DNA from: Sphaerobacter thermophilus DSM 20745
Lineage (GTDB): Bacteria; Chloroflexota; Chloroflexia; Thermomicrobiales; Thermomicrobiaceae
Length of the DNA: 64,000 nt
Assembly (NCBI RefSeq): GCF_000024985.1
Contig: NC_013524.1
Span: 186,001-250,000, forward strand
Direction: 5' to 3'
Shown: positions 25,642 through 34,718 of the stretch, piece by piece
How positions within the stretch are numbered: the stretch's first letter is position 1
Layout of the letters: each line of letters opens with the position of its first letter
Notes under the pieces: generated by a model
The model's database searches: none
Told to the model about the DNA's origin: nothing
The model's input: the letters and a program-made list of their open reading frames with translations, nothing else
Made by a program: the position numbers and the translations under genes

Positions 25642-27219
25642 TCACCCCTCGATCCTCGGAAAGATAGGCCGCGGCTCGCTGACCTGGGTTCCGGGTGGGA
25701 GCTGGCCCCAGGTGAGCGCTGCAGGCCAGGACGGTGTCTCCAGCGCGACCCCGATCTGTTCGGCGATGCGCTTCGCGGTGTCGGGAAGAAACGGCCGGAG
25801 CGCCTGGGCGATGATACGTAGGGCCTCGGCCAGGTGGTACAGCGCGGTGTCGAGCCGTGCGGTTGCTGCTGCGTCACCGCTCCGCTCGGCCCTGGCAAGA
25901 CTCCACGGGGCAGTCTCTTCCACGTACCGGTTAGCGCGGACGACCAGGTCCCAGATCGCGGCCAGTGCCGTCTGTGGGTCGAAATTCTGGCCCATCGCCT
26001 CCGCGATCGCACCGGGGAGGTTCGCGGCGACCGCTTCCAGATCCTGGTCGGTCGTGACCGGTTCGCCGGGTGCAGGCACCAGCCCGGCCCGGTAGCGCCG
26101 GATCATGCTGACCGTGCGGTTGAGCAGGTTTCCGAGGTCGTTGGCAAGGTCGGCGTTGTAGCGCCGCTCCAGCTTCTCGTCGGTGTAGTCGGCGTCCTGG
26201 GTGGGTGGCACCTCAAGCAGCATCCAGTAGCGCACGGCGTCGGCGCCGTAGCGTGCAGTCAGCTCGGCGGGATCGACGACGTTGCCCAGCGACTTGCTCA
26301 TCTTCTCGCCTCCCACGGTGAGGTAGCCGTGGACGACGATGGTGGTCGGCAGCGGCTCCCCGGCGGACATCAGCATGGCCGGCCAGTAGACAGCGTGGAA
26401 CCGGAGGATGCCCTTGCCGATGACGTGGACGCGGTGGGGGTTCTCCACCCAGTAGCGGCGGTAGAGGTCGGCGTCGTGGGCGTAGCCGAGCGCGGTGATG
26501 TAGTTCGCCAGCGCGTCGAACCAGACGTACATCACCTGATCGGGGTCGCCCGGCACGGGAATGCCCCAGCCGCGGGCCCGTGCGCGCGTGCGCGAGATGC
26601 TGACGTCCTCAAGGCCGCGGGCGATGAAGGCGCGGACCTCGTTCCGGCGGGTTTCGGGGATAATGCGCAGCGCCTCGGAGTCAATTGCCCGCGCCAGGGC
26701 GTCCTGGTAGCGAGAGAGGCGGAAGAAATAGTTCTCCTCCTCGACCAGTTCCAGGGGGATGTGGTGCTCGGGGCAGAGGCCGTCCGGCGCCTCCTCCTCG
26801 GTGTAGAACTGCTCGCCGAGGACGCAGTAGAGCCCGGAGTAGTAGCGCTTGTCGATGTCGCCTGCCCGGGCGCACGCCTCCCAGAGCTTCTGCGCCCCCT
26901 CGATGTGGCGCGGCTCGGCGGCGGTGCGGATGAAGTCGTCGTTCGAGATGTCCAGGTACTCGGTGAGGCGGCGGAACGCCTCGGCGTTGCGGTCGACGAG
27001 ATCCGCGACCGGGATCCCCTCCCGCTCGGCGGCCAGGACGTTCGTCAGGCTGTTCTCGTCGGTCCCGGTCAGGAAGCGAGTGTCGTCGCCGGTGAGCCGG
27101 TGGTAGCGGGCGAAGGCGTCGGCCAGGACGTACTCCAGTGCATGGCCGAGGTGCGGCGCCGCGTTGACGTACGGGATCGACGTGGTGATGTAGAAGCGGT
27201 GCCGGCCGTCGGTATCCAC
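25642..27219 (-). CDS. metG: Methionyl-tRNA synthetase, bacterial (KMSKS, zinc-less) type
   Basis: 525 residues. The class I signature is H-L-G-H in A-A-P-H-L-G-H-A-L near residue 22, and K-M-S-K-S is in G-G-E-K-M-S-K-S-L-G-N near 310. The connective peptide (about 120-190) has G-L-Y-C-V-L-G-E-Q-F and C-P-E-H-H with no CxxC pairs, as in the B. subtilis/Thermus branch. It charges tRNA(Met) with methionine. No C-terminal dimerisation (EMAP-like) domain is present. It directly follows a second methionyl-tRNA synthetase gene (27339-29120) in the same orientation, separated by about 120 bases. Confidence 0.93.
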   Translation of the reverse strand: MDTDGRHRFYITTSIPYVNAAPHLGHALEYVLADAFARYHRLTGDDTRFLTGTDENSLTNVLAAEREGIPVADLVDRNAEAFRRLTEYLDISNDDFIRTAAEPRHIEGAQKLWEACARAGDIDKRYYSGLYCVLGEQFYTEEEAPDGLCPEHHIPLELVEEENYFFRLSRYQDALARAIDSEALRIIPETRRNEVRAFIARGLEDVSISRTRARARGWGIPVPGDPDQVMYVWFDALANYITALGYAHDADLYRRYWVENPHRVHVIGKGILRFHAVYWPAMLMSAGEPLPTTIVVHGYLTVGGEKMSKSLGNVVDPAELTARYGADAVRYWMLLEVPPTQDADYTDEKLERRYNADLANDLGNLLNRTVSMIRRYRAGLVPAPGEPVTTDQDLEAVAANLPGAIAEAMGQNFDPQTALAAIWDLVVRANRYVEETAPWSLARAERSGDAAATARLDTALYHLAEALRIIAQALRPFLPDTAKRIAEQIGVALETPSWPAALTWGQLPPGTQVSEPRPIFPRIEG

Positions 27220-27338
27220 GACGCCCTCTCCCCGGTCGGGTCGTGTGCCCCCGCGCCGCAGGTTCCTCGGCGAGCGCGGGGCGATGCGTCCGTTGATCAG
27301 GCGTTCTTACCACACCGGGCGAGGTCTGGCTACGGAGG

Positions 27339-29120
27339 CTACTCCTCCGCCACCGTGGCGGCGCCGCTCGCCTGCTCGAGGCGGGCGCGCTCTTCGTCGA
27401 CGACGCTCTCGTCCAGCTTCTGGAACAGCACGCGCGGCCGCGCCAGCGGCTGGCCGGGGGCAAGCTCGCTCGGCACCCAGCGATCGACGCTGCCCTCGGA
27501 GGCGAGGGGCTGGTAGACCAGCGCCTCGTGGGACCGCTCGCTCTCATCAAAGCGCTCAATCTGGAGATCGCCGAAGAGCGGATCCTCATAGCCGAGGAAG
27601 CGCTTGACCTCGGCGCTGGTGAAGGGCAGCACCGGCGCGAAGAGCGTGGCCAGCGAGTCGATCGCGCGCAGGGCGACGTAGATGGTGGTCCCGGCCGCTG
27701 CGCGGTCCTCCTTGATCTGGAACCAGGGCGCCTTGTCGTCGAGGTAGCGGTTGACCTCGCGCGCAAGGGACATCGTCTCCCGCAGGGCGGCGCGGAACTC
27801 CGCGCGGGCGTAATGCGCCCCGACCGTGCCGAATCCGGCCGAAATCTGGTCCAGCAGTTCGGTGTCGCGGGCATCCTGTGGGCCCGGCTCCGGCACGCGG
27901 CCGTCCCAGTGGCGCACGGCGAAGCTGATCACGCGGTTGACCAGGTTGCCCCAGGCGGCGACCAGCTCGTTGTTGTTGCGCTCAACGTAACCGCGCCAGG
28001 TGAACTCGCTGTCACCGGTCTCCGGCGCGATGGCGGTCAGGTAGTAGCGAAGGGGGTCCGGGGCGTAGCGCTCCAGGTAGTCGGGCAGCCAGACGGCCCA
28101 GTTGCGGCTGGTGCTGAACTGCTGCCCCTCCAGGTTCAAGAACTCGCTGGCCGGAATGTCGAACGGCAGGTTCAGCCGCTCGTCGTAGCCCATCAGCTCG
28201 GCCGGCCAGATGATGGCGTGGAACGGGATGTTGTCCTTGCCGATGAAGTAATAGCCGCGGGCGGCCGGGTCAGTCCACCAGGCCTCCCAGGCCTTTTCCT
28301 CCCCCCGGTTCTTGGCCGCCTCGATACTGGCCGACAGGTAGCCGATCACCGCTTCGAACCAGACGTACATCACCTTGTGCTCGTAGCCGGGGATCGGCAC
28401 CGGAATGCCCCACTCGATGTCGCGCGTCACCGGGCGAGGCTTCAACCCGCCGCGCAGGTAGTTCTCTACGAAGCGCTGGACGTTGGGGCGCCAGTGCTCC
28501 TGGCGGCCGATGTATTCGAGTAGCGGCCCCTCAAAGGCCGGCAGGTCGAAGAAGAAGTGCTCGGTCTCGCGGACCACCGGCTGACTGCCGCAGAGCTTGC
28601 AGCGCGGGTCAATCAACTCTGTGGCATCGAGGGTGCGCCCGCAGTTGTCGCACTGGTCGCCCCGTGCGTTCGGGTAACCGCAGTGGGGGCAAGTGCCCTC
28701 GACGTAGCGGTCGGGCAGGAAGCGCTGGTCGGTCTCGCAGTAGAGCTGGGCCATCGCCTCGGTGTGGATGTAGCCCCGCTCGTAGAGCACGCGGAAGATG
28801 TCCTGAGACACCGCGGCGTGGTTCTCGGTGTCAGTGTGGGTGAAGAGGTCGAAGCTGATGCCCAGCCCGATGAAGCTCTCGAGGAAGCGCCGGTGGTAGC
28901 GCTCGAAGAACTCCCGCGGGGAAACCCCGGCCCGCTCGGCCGAGACGGTGATCGGCGTGCCGTGTGCGTCGCTGCCGCTCACCATGAGCACCCGGTTGCC
29001 GCGTAGGCGATGATACCGGGCGAAAATGTCTGCTGGCAGGTAGACCCCCGCCACGTGCCCAAGGTGGAGGTCGCCGTTGGCATACGGCCAGGCGACGAAG
29101 ACGCCGATCCGCTCGTTCAC
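27339..29120 (-). CDS. metG: Methionyl-tRNA synthetase, archaeal/four-Cys-pair type
   Basis: 593 residues. H-L-G-H is at D-L-H-L-G-H-V near residue 18. The connective peptide (about 138-185) carries zinc-knuckle pairs C-P-H-C, C-D-N-C and C-K-L-C with G-T-C-P-H-C-G-Y and G-D-Q-C-D-N-C-G-R, as in archaeal-type enzymes. In place of KMSKS is Gln334-Phe-Ser-Thr-Ser-Arg339. The anticodon-binding helical domain follows. It should charge tRNA(Met), and the two lysine positions of KMSKS are not lysine here. It differs in lineage from the other enzyme next to it. Which one is essential is unknown. Confidence 0.9.
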   Translation of the reverse strand: MNERIGVFVAWPYANGDLHLGHVAGVYLPADIFARYHRLRGNRVLMVSGSDAHGTPITVSAERAGVSPREFFERYHRRFLESFIGLGISFDLFTHTDTENHAAVSQDIFRVLYERGYIHTEAMAQLYCETDQRFLPDRYVEGTCPHCGYPNARGDQCDNCGRTLDATELIDPRCKLCGSQPVVRETEHFFFDLPAFEGPLLEYIGRQEHWRPNVQRFVENYLRGGLKPRPVTRDIEWGIPVPIPGYEHKVMYVWFEAVIGYLSASIEAAKNRGEEKAWEAWWTDPAARGYYFIGKDNIPFHAIIWPAELMGYDERLNLPFDIPASEFLNLEGQQFSTSRNWAVWLPDYLERYAPDPLRYYLTAIAPETGDSEFTWRGYVERNNNELVAAWGNLVNRVISFAVRHWDGRVPEPGPQDARDTELLDQISAGFGTVGAHYARAEFRAALRETMSLAREVNRYLDDKAPWFQIKEDRAAAGTTIYVALRAIDSLATLFAPVLPFTSAEVKRFLGYEDPLFGDLQIERFDESERSHEALVYQPLASEGSVDRWVPSELAPGQPLARPRVLFQKLDESVVDEERARLEQASGAATVAEE

Positions 29121-29203
29121 ACTCCGCTCCCATCCGAGCAGGTTGACGGGCCGCGCCCGCTGCTCCCATCGACTGTGCGCGGCGCTCCGGAATCTACGGT
29201 GCG

Positions 29204-30343
29204 CTAGAACTCCTTCAGCCGCGACTCCATCTTATCCCAGCGGTCAATCCGCGGGTTGAGAACCCGCGGCCCATCGGCCTCGATGACGACGGTTCGGGCA
29301 TTGCGGGCACCGATGCGCCCGGGGATGTAGACGCCCGGGCGGTCCACCAGCACCATCCCAGGCGTCAGCGCCGTCGCCTGGGAGCGGGTGAGATACGGTG
29401 CCTCGATCGGACTGAGGCCGATCCCGTGACCGGTTCGGTGCCGGATGTTCGTGCCGAGCCCGAGGCGCTCCAGCGCCCGGCGAGCGGCCAGGTCGACCGA
29501 CTCCGCGGTCGCGCCCGCCGTCATCGCCTCGAGCGCTGCGTTCTGGGCGATCATCGAGCTCTCCACCCAGCGGACCACATCGCGCAGCGGGTCGCCGACG
29601 AAGAAGGTGCAGCCCGCCTGCGCGTGGTAGCCGGCCACATTCGCGGTGAACTCCACGACGACGCAGTCGCCCCGGGTCAGGGATCGGCTGCTGGTTGGGG
29701 CGTTCGGCATGGTGGTGCGGGTGCCGCTCTGCACGGATCCGGTGATAGCCGGTCCCGGGAGGTCGTAGTCGTCACCGAGATCCTGGCGCATGATGCCGTC
29801 GACAACGGAGACGATCTCCGCCAGTACGTCCTGTTCGGTGCTGCCGGTCGCAAGGCGTGCGAAGGCCCGCTCGAGCGCCATATCGGCGTACCCCGCCGCG
29901 CGCTCGATCAGGGCGATCTCGGCCGGGGATTTCACCACTCGCTGCTCGGCGACCGGATCGAGCAGTTCGACCTCCTCGACCTCTTCCGCGATGTGCTTCC
30001 AGTCCTGGGCGCTGACGGCGGTATCGACGACGAGCGGGCCGCCGGCCTCGCGGGCCATCCAGCGCACCGGCGGTTCGTCCGCCGGGTACTCGGCGTACCA
30101 GCGGACGTCGGTCACCCAGCCGCTTGCCAGGTGTTCAGCCTCCATCTGCGGCACGAACAGGGCCGCGCTGCCGTCAGCCCAGACACAGGCCGCGAGCGGC
30201 CGGTCCGTCGGCAGGAAGCGAAGGCCGGTCACATACCTGATGTTGGCTGGATCGAAGAGTAGGGCAGCGTGCTTCTCGAGCGTGGTGAGCCGCTCGCTCA
30301 GCAGCTTGGCCGCCCGCCGGTGAAACGCTTCTCCGAGCACCAT
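29204..30343 (-). CDS. M24-family (Xaa-Pro aminopeptidase/creatinase-like) protein lacking most metal ligands
   Basis: 379 residues from ATG at 30343, with GAGGAG six bases upstream. The N-terminal creatinase domain (about 1-135) and the C-terminal pita-bread domain (about 140-365) are evident, and His306 (T-G-H-G-I-G-L) is retained. The metal-site D-x-G-(x)4-G-Y-x-x-D reads E231-F-T-A-N-V-A-G-Y-H-A-Q242. The E-P-G motif reads D-R335-P-G. The last R-I-E-D reads R-N-A349-R. Four of five ligands are therefore changed by eye alignment. Creatinase-type members work without metal, so a non-peptidase hydrolase is possible. It is downstream of no obvious partner. Confidence 0.85.
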   Translation of the reverse strand: MVLGEAFHRRAAKLLSERLTTLEKHAALLFDPANIRYVTGLRFLPTDRPLAACVWADGSAALFVPQMEAEHLASGWVTDVRWYAEYPADEPPVRWMAREAGGPLVVDTAVSAQDWKHIAEEVEEVELLDPVAEQRVVKSPAEIALIERAAGYADMALERAFARLATGSTEQDVLAEIVSVVDGIMRQDLGDDYDLPGPAITGSVQSGTRTTMPNAPTSSRSLTRGDCVVVEFTANVAGYHAQAGCTFFVGDPLRDVVRWVESSMIAQNAALEAMTAGATAESVDLAARRALERLGLGTNIRHRTGHGIGLSPIEAPYLTRSQATALTPGMVLVDRPGVYIPGRIGARNARTVVIEADGPRVLNPRIDRWDKMESRLKEF

Positions 30344-30412
30344 GCCGCTCTCCTCACCCTTTCGTGCCTGTCCACCGCGATGGCCTGATCCACGCCGCAG
30401 GAAGCTCCGCAA

Positions 30413-30692
30413 CGTCGCCCATAATGATCGCCGCTCGCAGCGGATCGTGCCAGTACGTTCATCGTCCTACCGGGACTCTGACAATTCTCCCACACTCTGG
30501 TCTGGACAAATCGCCGGGTTGGGGTCAGAATAGGAGTAACCGGAGATGTCTAACCCCAGAAGGGTCAACGCTCCGGGGTCTAACTCAGCACACCAGACTC
30601 ATCTCCTCCTCACGTGCGAGGCAGCCGTCCACCAGCGGCTGCCTCGTGCGGTTTGGCATGTCACAACGGGCTCACCGCGGCAGTCCGCCGCA
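30413..30692 (+). other. Intergenic region with potential RNA structure upstream of ftsH
   Basis: No gene is supported. GTCTGG at 30500-30505 can pair with CCAGAC at 30593-30598. Inside it, GGGTTGG at 30516-30522 pairs with CTAACCC at 30550-30556. A strong hairpin follows (GAGGCAGCCG at 30618-30627 with CGGCTGCCTC at 30636-30645). It could be a leader, an untranslated RNA, or a decayed mobile sequence. Confidence 0.35.
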
Positions 30693-30722
30693 ACGACACA
30701 GAAAGTTCCAAACCGGTAGAAT
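30693..30722 (+). promoter_or_regulatory. Candidate promoter of ftsH
   Basis: ACGACA at 30693-30698 and TAGAAT at 30717-30722 are separated by 18 bases. The leader to the ftsH start at 30852 would be about 120 bases. Confidence 0.4.
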
Positions 30723-30851
30723 AAGTACATTGGATGGCACCCAGGGTGCGATGCCCAAGGGCAAGCGTCATCTTCGGCATCGCCCGCTTGCGGGGGCCGC
30801 CGGAAGCAGACCAAACAGGGTCCAAAGCATCGAGGAAGGCATTCCAGTAGC

Positions 30852-32828
30852 ATGAGAGAGCCCACCAACCGCCAGGGGTCGCCGGGCCCCGGCGAACCCC
30901 GCCCGCCAGCTCAGGGGCGGCCGCGGTTTCCAACCTGGATTCTCTGGGTGGCATTGCTGGCACTGGCGCTGTGGAACGTCTACACGTTCTTCTGGCCGTC
31001 GAGTGGTGCGCGGCTGAACATCCCGTACTCGGCGTTCATCCAGCAGGTCGAGGGCGAGAACGTCTCCAGCGTCACAATCAGGGGCCAGCGGGTCAGCGGC
31101 ACCTTCACGGAGGAGGTGCGCGTCGCGGGCGACCAGGTGCTCAGCCCCGGCGATCCCGTACCGCCCGGCACCAGCCCGAATGAAATCCGGACGGGAACCC
31201 AGTTCCAGACGACGATACCGGAGAACAGCCAGACCGAGCTGGTCCCGCTGCTGCAGAGTCACGGGGTCACCGTGAAGATCGACCAGGCGGGTGGCTCCGT
31301 CTGGCCCAGCCTGCTCGCCACCATCGTCCCGCTGTTCCTCTTCATCGGGTTGATGGTCTACCTCGGCCGGAGCATGTCGCGCGGGCAGCAGAACGTCTTC
31401 AGCTTCGGCCGCTCCAAGGCGCGCGTCTATGACGCCGAGCGTCCGCGCGTCACCTTCGCCGACGTTGCGGGGGAGGAGGAGGCGAAGGCCGAGCTGTCGG
31501 AGGTCGTCGACTTCCTGCGCAACCCGATGAAGTACCACGCCATCGGCGCGCGGCTGCCGCGGGGTATCCTGCTGGTCGGCCCGCCCGGGACGGGGAAGAC
31601 GCTGCTGGCGCGTGCGGTGGCCGGAGAGGCCGGAGTGCCCTTCTTCAGCGTCAGCGCATCCGAGTTCGTCGAGATGTTCGTCGGCGTCGGTGCCAGCCGC
31701 GTGCGCGACCTGTTCGAGCGAGCCAAGGCGTCCGCCCCATCGATCATGTTCGTCGATGAGCTGGACGCCGTCGGCCGGCAGCGTTTCGCCGGGCTCGGCG
31801 GCGGGAACGACGAGCGCGAGCAGACGCTCAACCAGTTGCTCGTCGAGATGGACGGATTCGAGCCTCACCAGGACGTGATCGTGATCGCGGCCACCAACCG
31901 GCCGGACGTGCTGGACCCGGCCCTACTGCGCCCGGGTCGCTTCGACCGGCAGGTGACGGTCGGGCTCCCCGACCGCCGCGGGCGCGAGGCGATCCTGCGC
32001 ATCCACACGCGGGGGATCCCGGTGGCGGACGACCTCGACCTCGAGGAGCTCGCCGCGGCCACCCCGGGTTTCTCCGGGGCGGACCTGGCCAACCTGGTCA
32101 ACGAGGCGGCGCTGATGGCCGCGCGGAAGAACAAGAAGATCGTCGAGCGGATCGACTTCGACGAGGCGCTCGACAAGATCGTGCTCGGCACCGAGCGGGC
32201 CATGATCATGAGCGAGCACGACAAGCGGGTCGTGGCCTACCACGAGGCCGGCCACGCGGTCGCCGCCCACTTCTCCCCTGGGACCGACCCGCTACGGAAG
32301 GTCAGCATCGTGCCACGCGGGCAGTCGCTCGGGGTGACGATCCAGGCGCCGGAAGAGGACCGCTTCAACTACAGCCGGGCCTATCTCCTCGCGCGCCTGA
32401 CCGTCATGATGGGCGGGCGAGCTGCCGAAAAGCTTGTCTTCAACGAGATGACGACCGGCGCCCAGAACGACCTCAAGGAAGCCACGCTGCTCGCGCGGCG
32501 CATGGTCGGGCTCTGGGGCATGAGCGACGAAGTCGGTCCGGTCTACCTGGGGATGGGCGAGCAGCACGTCTTCCTCGGGCGGGAGATCATGCAGGACCGC
32601 GATGTCGCCGAGGCCACCCTGGAGCGTGCCGACGAGGCGGTCCAGCGACTCCTGCGCGAGGCGATGGAGCGTGCCGAGCAGTTGCTCCGCAAGTATCGCG
32701 ATAAGCTGGATGCGCTGGCCGAGGCGCTGATCGCGGAGGAAACGATCGGCCAGGAGAAGATCACGGAGATCCTGGGTGCGCCCCCGGTGCCGTCGGCCGC
32801 CCCGGCCGCGGCGGCGGACAGCGTGTAG
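30852..32828 (+). CDS. ftsH: ATP-dependent zinc metalloprotease FtsH
   Basis: 658 residues. It has an N-terminal membrane helix (about 27-47), a periplasmic FtsH-external domain (50-150) and a second helix (about 155-175). The AAA domain has Walker A G-P-P-G-T-G-K-T at 243-250 and the pore motif F-V-E-M-F-V-G-V-G, with the second region of homology A-T-N-R-P-D. The zinc protease has H-E-A-G-H near 463. The C-terminal tail is Pro/Ala-rich. It degrades membrane and regulatory proteins in an ATP-dependent manner, as a hexamer. Two hydrophobic helices and the length are standard. The gene is monocistronic with a hairpin terminator behind it. Confidence 0.96.
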   Translation: MREPTNRQGSPGPGEPRPPAQGRPRFPTWILWVALLALALWNVYTFFWPSSGARLNIPYSAFIQQVEGENVSSVTIRGQRVSGTFTEEVRVAGDQVLSPGDPVPPGTSPNEIRTGTQFQTTIPENSQTELVPLLQSHGVTVKIDQAGGSVWPSLLATIVPLFLFIGLMVYLGRSMSRGQQNVFSFGRSKARVYDAERPRVTFADVAGEEEAKAELSEVVDFLRNPMKYHAIGARLPRGILLVGPPGTGKTLLARAVAGEAGVPFFSVSASEFVEMFVGVGASRVRDLFERAKASAPSIMFVDELDAVGRQRFAGLGGGNDEREQTLNQLLVEMDGFEPHQDVIVIAATNRPDVLDPALLRPGRFDRQVTVGLPDRRGREAILRIHTRGIPVADDLDLEELAAATPGFSGADLANLVNEAALMAARKNKKIVERIDFDEALDKIVLGTERAMIMSEHDKRVVAYHEAGHAVAAHFSPGTDPLRKVSIVPRGQSLGVTIQAPEEDRFNYSRAYLLARLTVMMGGRAAEKLVFNEMTTGAQNDLKEATLLARRMVGLWGMSDEVGPVYLGMGEQHVFLGREIMQDRDVAEATLERADEAVQRLLREAMERAEQLLRKYRDKLDALAEALIAEETIGQEKITEILGAPPVPSAAPAAAADSV

Positions 32829-32859
32829 GGCGGCAGGTTCGCCCGGGTAACGACGTCCG

Positions 32860-32896
32860 GCGGCCGCCCCGCACGGGGCGGCCGCGGCGCGGTTTT
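32860..32896 (+). terminator. Terminator of ftsH
   Basis: An 11-base-pair GC-rich stem (32860-32870 with 32875-32885) with a four-base loop is followed by a short T run at 32893-32896. Confidence 0.6.
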
Positions 32897-32932
32897 CGGC
32901 CGGCAGAGGTGATGGGACGGCGGAGATCCGAG

Positions 32933-33622
32933 GTGGAGCGGACAAAGGACGAACACTTCAGCGCCCTGTTTGTGGTGGTCGCCGCGCTGTTCGTCACCTC
33001 ACTGATCACGGCCAACATCGTGGCGGTGAAGCTGGTCGATATCGGCGGGCTGGTCGTGCCGGCCGGCACCGTGACGCTCTTCCCCTTGAGCTACATCTTC
33101 GGCGACGTCCTGACCGAGGTGTACGGCTTCCGCCGAGCCCGGCTCGTCATCTGGCTGGGGTTCGTGTGCAACCTGCTCGCGGTCGGCTCAATCGTCATCA
33201 CCCAGGTCCTGCCGCCGGCGGCGATCTGGGACGGACAGGCGGCCTACGAGCGCATCCTCGGTTTCACGCCGCGGCTCCTGGCTGGCTCCTTCGCCGCCTA
33301 CCTTGTAGGCGAATTCCTCAATGCCGTGGTGCTGGCCAAGCTGAAGATCGTGACGCAGGGGCGCTGGCTCTGGATGCGGACCATCAGCTCCACGCTGGTG
33401 GGCCAGGGGGCGGACTCATTGGTCTTCATCACAATCGCCTTCGTGGGAACCATCCCTGGGGGCGAACTCGTGCCGTTAATGGTCACTGCCTGGCTCGTCA
33501 AGTCTGCCTACGAGGTCCTGGCAACGCCTCTGACCTATCTCGTGGTGAACACGCTCAAGCGGCGCGAAGGGGTAGACACCTACGACTACGGCACCGATTT
33601 TTCGCCTCTGCGGCTCCGTTGA
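32933..33622 (+). CDS. YhhQ/COG1738-type queuosine-precursor transporter
   Basis: 229 residues from GTG at 32933, with GGAG seven bases upstream. ATG at 32912 in frame is an alternative with a poor site. Six or so hydrophobic helices are seen, with V-T-S-L-I-T-A-N-I-V-A-V-K-L-V, F-P-L-S-Y-I-F-G-D-V-L-T-E-V-Y-G and V-G-Q-G-A-D-S-L-V-F. These are family features of the VUT/YhhQ group. These proteins import queuine or preQ1 precursors for tRNA wobble-base modification. The exact precursor is inferred from homology. Confidence 0.85.
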   Translation: MERTKDEHFSALFVVVAALFVTSLITANIVAVKLVDIGGLVVPAGTVTLFPLSYIFGDVLTEVYGFRRARLVIWLGFVCNLLAVGSIVITQVLPPAAIWDGQAAYERILGFTPRLLAGSFAAYLVGEFLNAVVLAKLKIVTQGRWLWMRTISSTLVGQGADSLVFITIAFVGTIPGGELVPLMVTAWLVKSAYEVLATPLTYLVVNTLKRREGVDTYDYGTDFSPLRLR

Positions 33623-33654
33623 CAACGCAGTCGCACCGAACACGTGAGAGTGCA

Positions 33655-33663
33655 TGGTATGAT
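33655..33663 (+). promoter_or_regulatory. Extended -10 promoter of the fabD-fabF unit
   Basis: TGG-TATGAT is an extended -10 motif about 75 bases before the fabD start. A TTGACA at 33619-33624 is too far upstream to pair with it. Confidence 0.45.
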
Positions 33664-33737
33664 ACGCGCGGCACTCCATATGCGGTCGAGCCGTGCGCGG
33701 ATGGGTGGCGGATAGGGCGATAGGGGTAGGGCGAGCG

Positions 33738-34682
33738 ATGGACCTCGGGAGCGTGATCTCAAAGCGGATCGCGTTCGTGTTCCCCGGACAGGGGAGCCAG
33801 TACGTCGGCATGGGTAAGGCCCTCTATGAGAAGTCGGCCGCTGCCAGGAAGGTCTTCCAGCAGGCTGATGAGATCCTCGGGTTCCCGTTGTCCACGCTCT
33901 GCTTTCACGGGCCGACTGAGGAGCTGGGCGACACCATCAACGCCCAGCCGGCGATCCTCACGGTCAGCCTCGCCTACCTGGAAGCCCTGCGCGAGCGGTG
34001 GCGCTCGCTCAATGTGAATATCGTGCCGTCCTTCGTCGCCGGACACAGCCTCGGCGAGTTCACCGCGCTGGTGGCCGCGGGTGTGCTCGACTTCGCCGAT
34101 GCGCTCTACCTCGTGCGGGAGCGCGGCCGGTTGATGAAGGAGTGCGGGGATCTCCAGCCGGGCGGGATGGCGGCCGTCCTGGGTCTGGATCGCGAGACCC
34201 TCGAAGCCATCTGCGAGGAAGCCTCCGAGGTCGGGACCGTCGTGCTGGCTAACGACAACTGCCCCGGACAGTCGGTCATCTCCGGCGAGAACGCCGCGCT
34301 GGAGCGGGCAATGGAGCTGGCCCGCCAGCGGGGCGCCCGCAAGGTCGTGCGGCTCGACATTTCAATCGCATCCCACTCGCCGTTGATGGAGCGCGCGGCT
34401 CAGCAGTTGGCGGAGCTGGTCAACAAGATCCCCCTGCGTGAGCCGCAGGTGCCAGTCGTGGCGAACATCTCCGGGCGCTTCATGACCACGGTCGACGAGA
34501 TCCGGAAGGAAATCGCCGCGCACGTCGTTCGCCCGGTCCAGTGGACCCACTCGGTGCGTGAGATGGCGAACGACGGCACAGCCGCCTTCCTGGAGATCGG
34601 GCCGGGCCAGGTGCTGGGCGGGCTGATCCGGCGCATCCGGAGCGATGTCGAGGTAATGAGCGCGAAGGATTTCGGGATCTAG
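33738..34682 (+). CDS. fabD: Malonyl-CoA:ACP transacylase
   Basis: 314 residues from ATG at 33738. The family motifs are F-P-G-Q-G-S-Q-Y near residue 14, the active-site Ser in A-G-H-S-L-G-E-F near 100, and catalytic His in I-A-S-H-S-P-L-M near 215. It loads malonyl groups onto ACP for chain elongation in type II fatty acid synthesis. It is followed 36 bases on by fabF, so the two probably form one transcript. The usual acpP and fabG genes are not between them and must lie elsewhere. Confidence 0.94.
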   Translation: MDLGSVISKRIAFVFPGQGSQYVGMGKALYEKSAAARKVFQQADEILGFPLSTLCFHGPTEELGDTINAQPAILTVSLAYLEALRERWRSLNVNIVPSFVAGHSLGEFTALVAAGVLDFADALYLVRERGRLMKECGDLQPGGMAAVLGLDRETLEAICEEASEVGTVVLANDNCPGQSVISGENAALERAMELARQRGARKVVRLDISIASHSPLMERAAQQLAELVNKIPLREPQVPVVANISGRFMTTVDEIRKEIAAHVVRPVQWTHSVREMANDGTAAFLEIGPGQVLGGLIRRIRSDVEVMSAKDFGI

Positions 34683-34718
34683 GGTACGGGGAATACGGGG
34701 AATCGGGAGGAAACAAGG

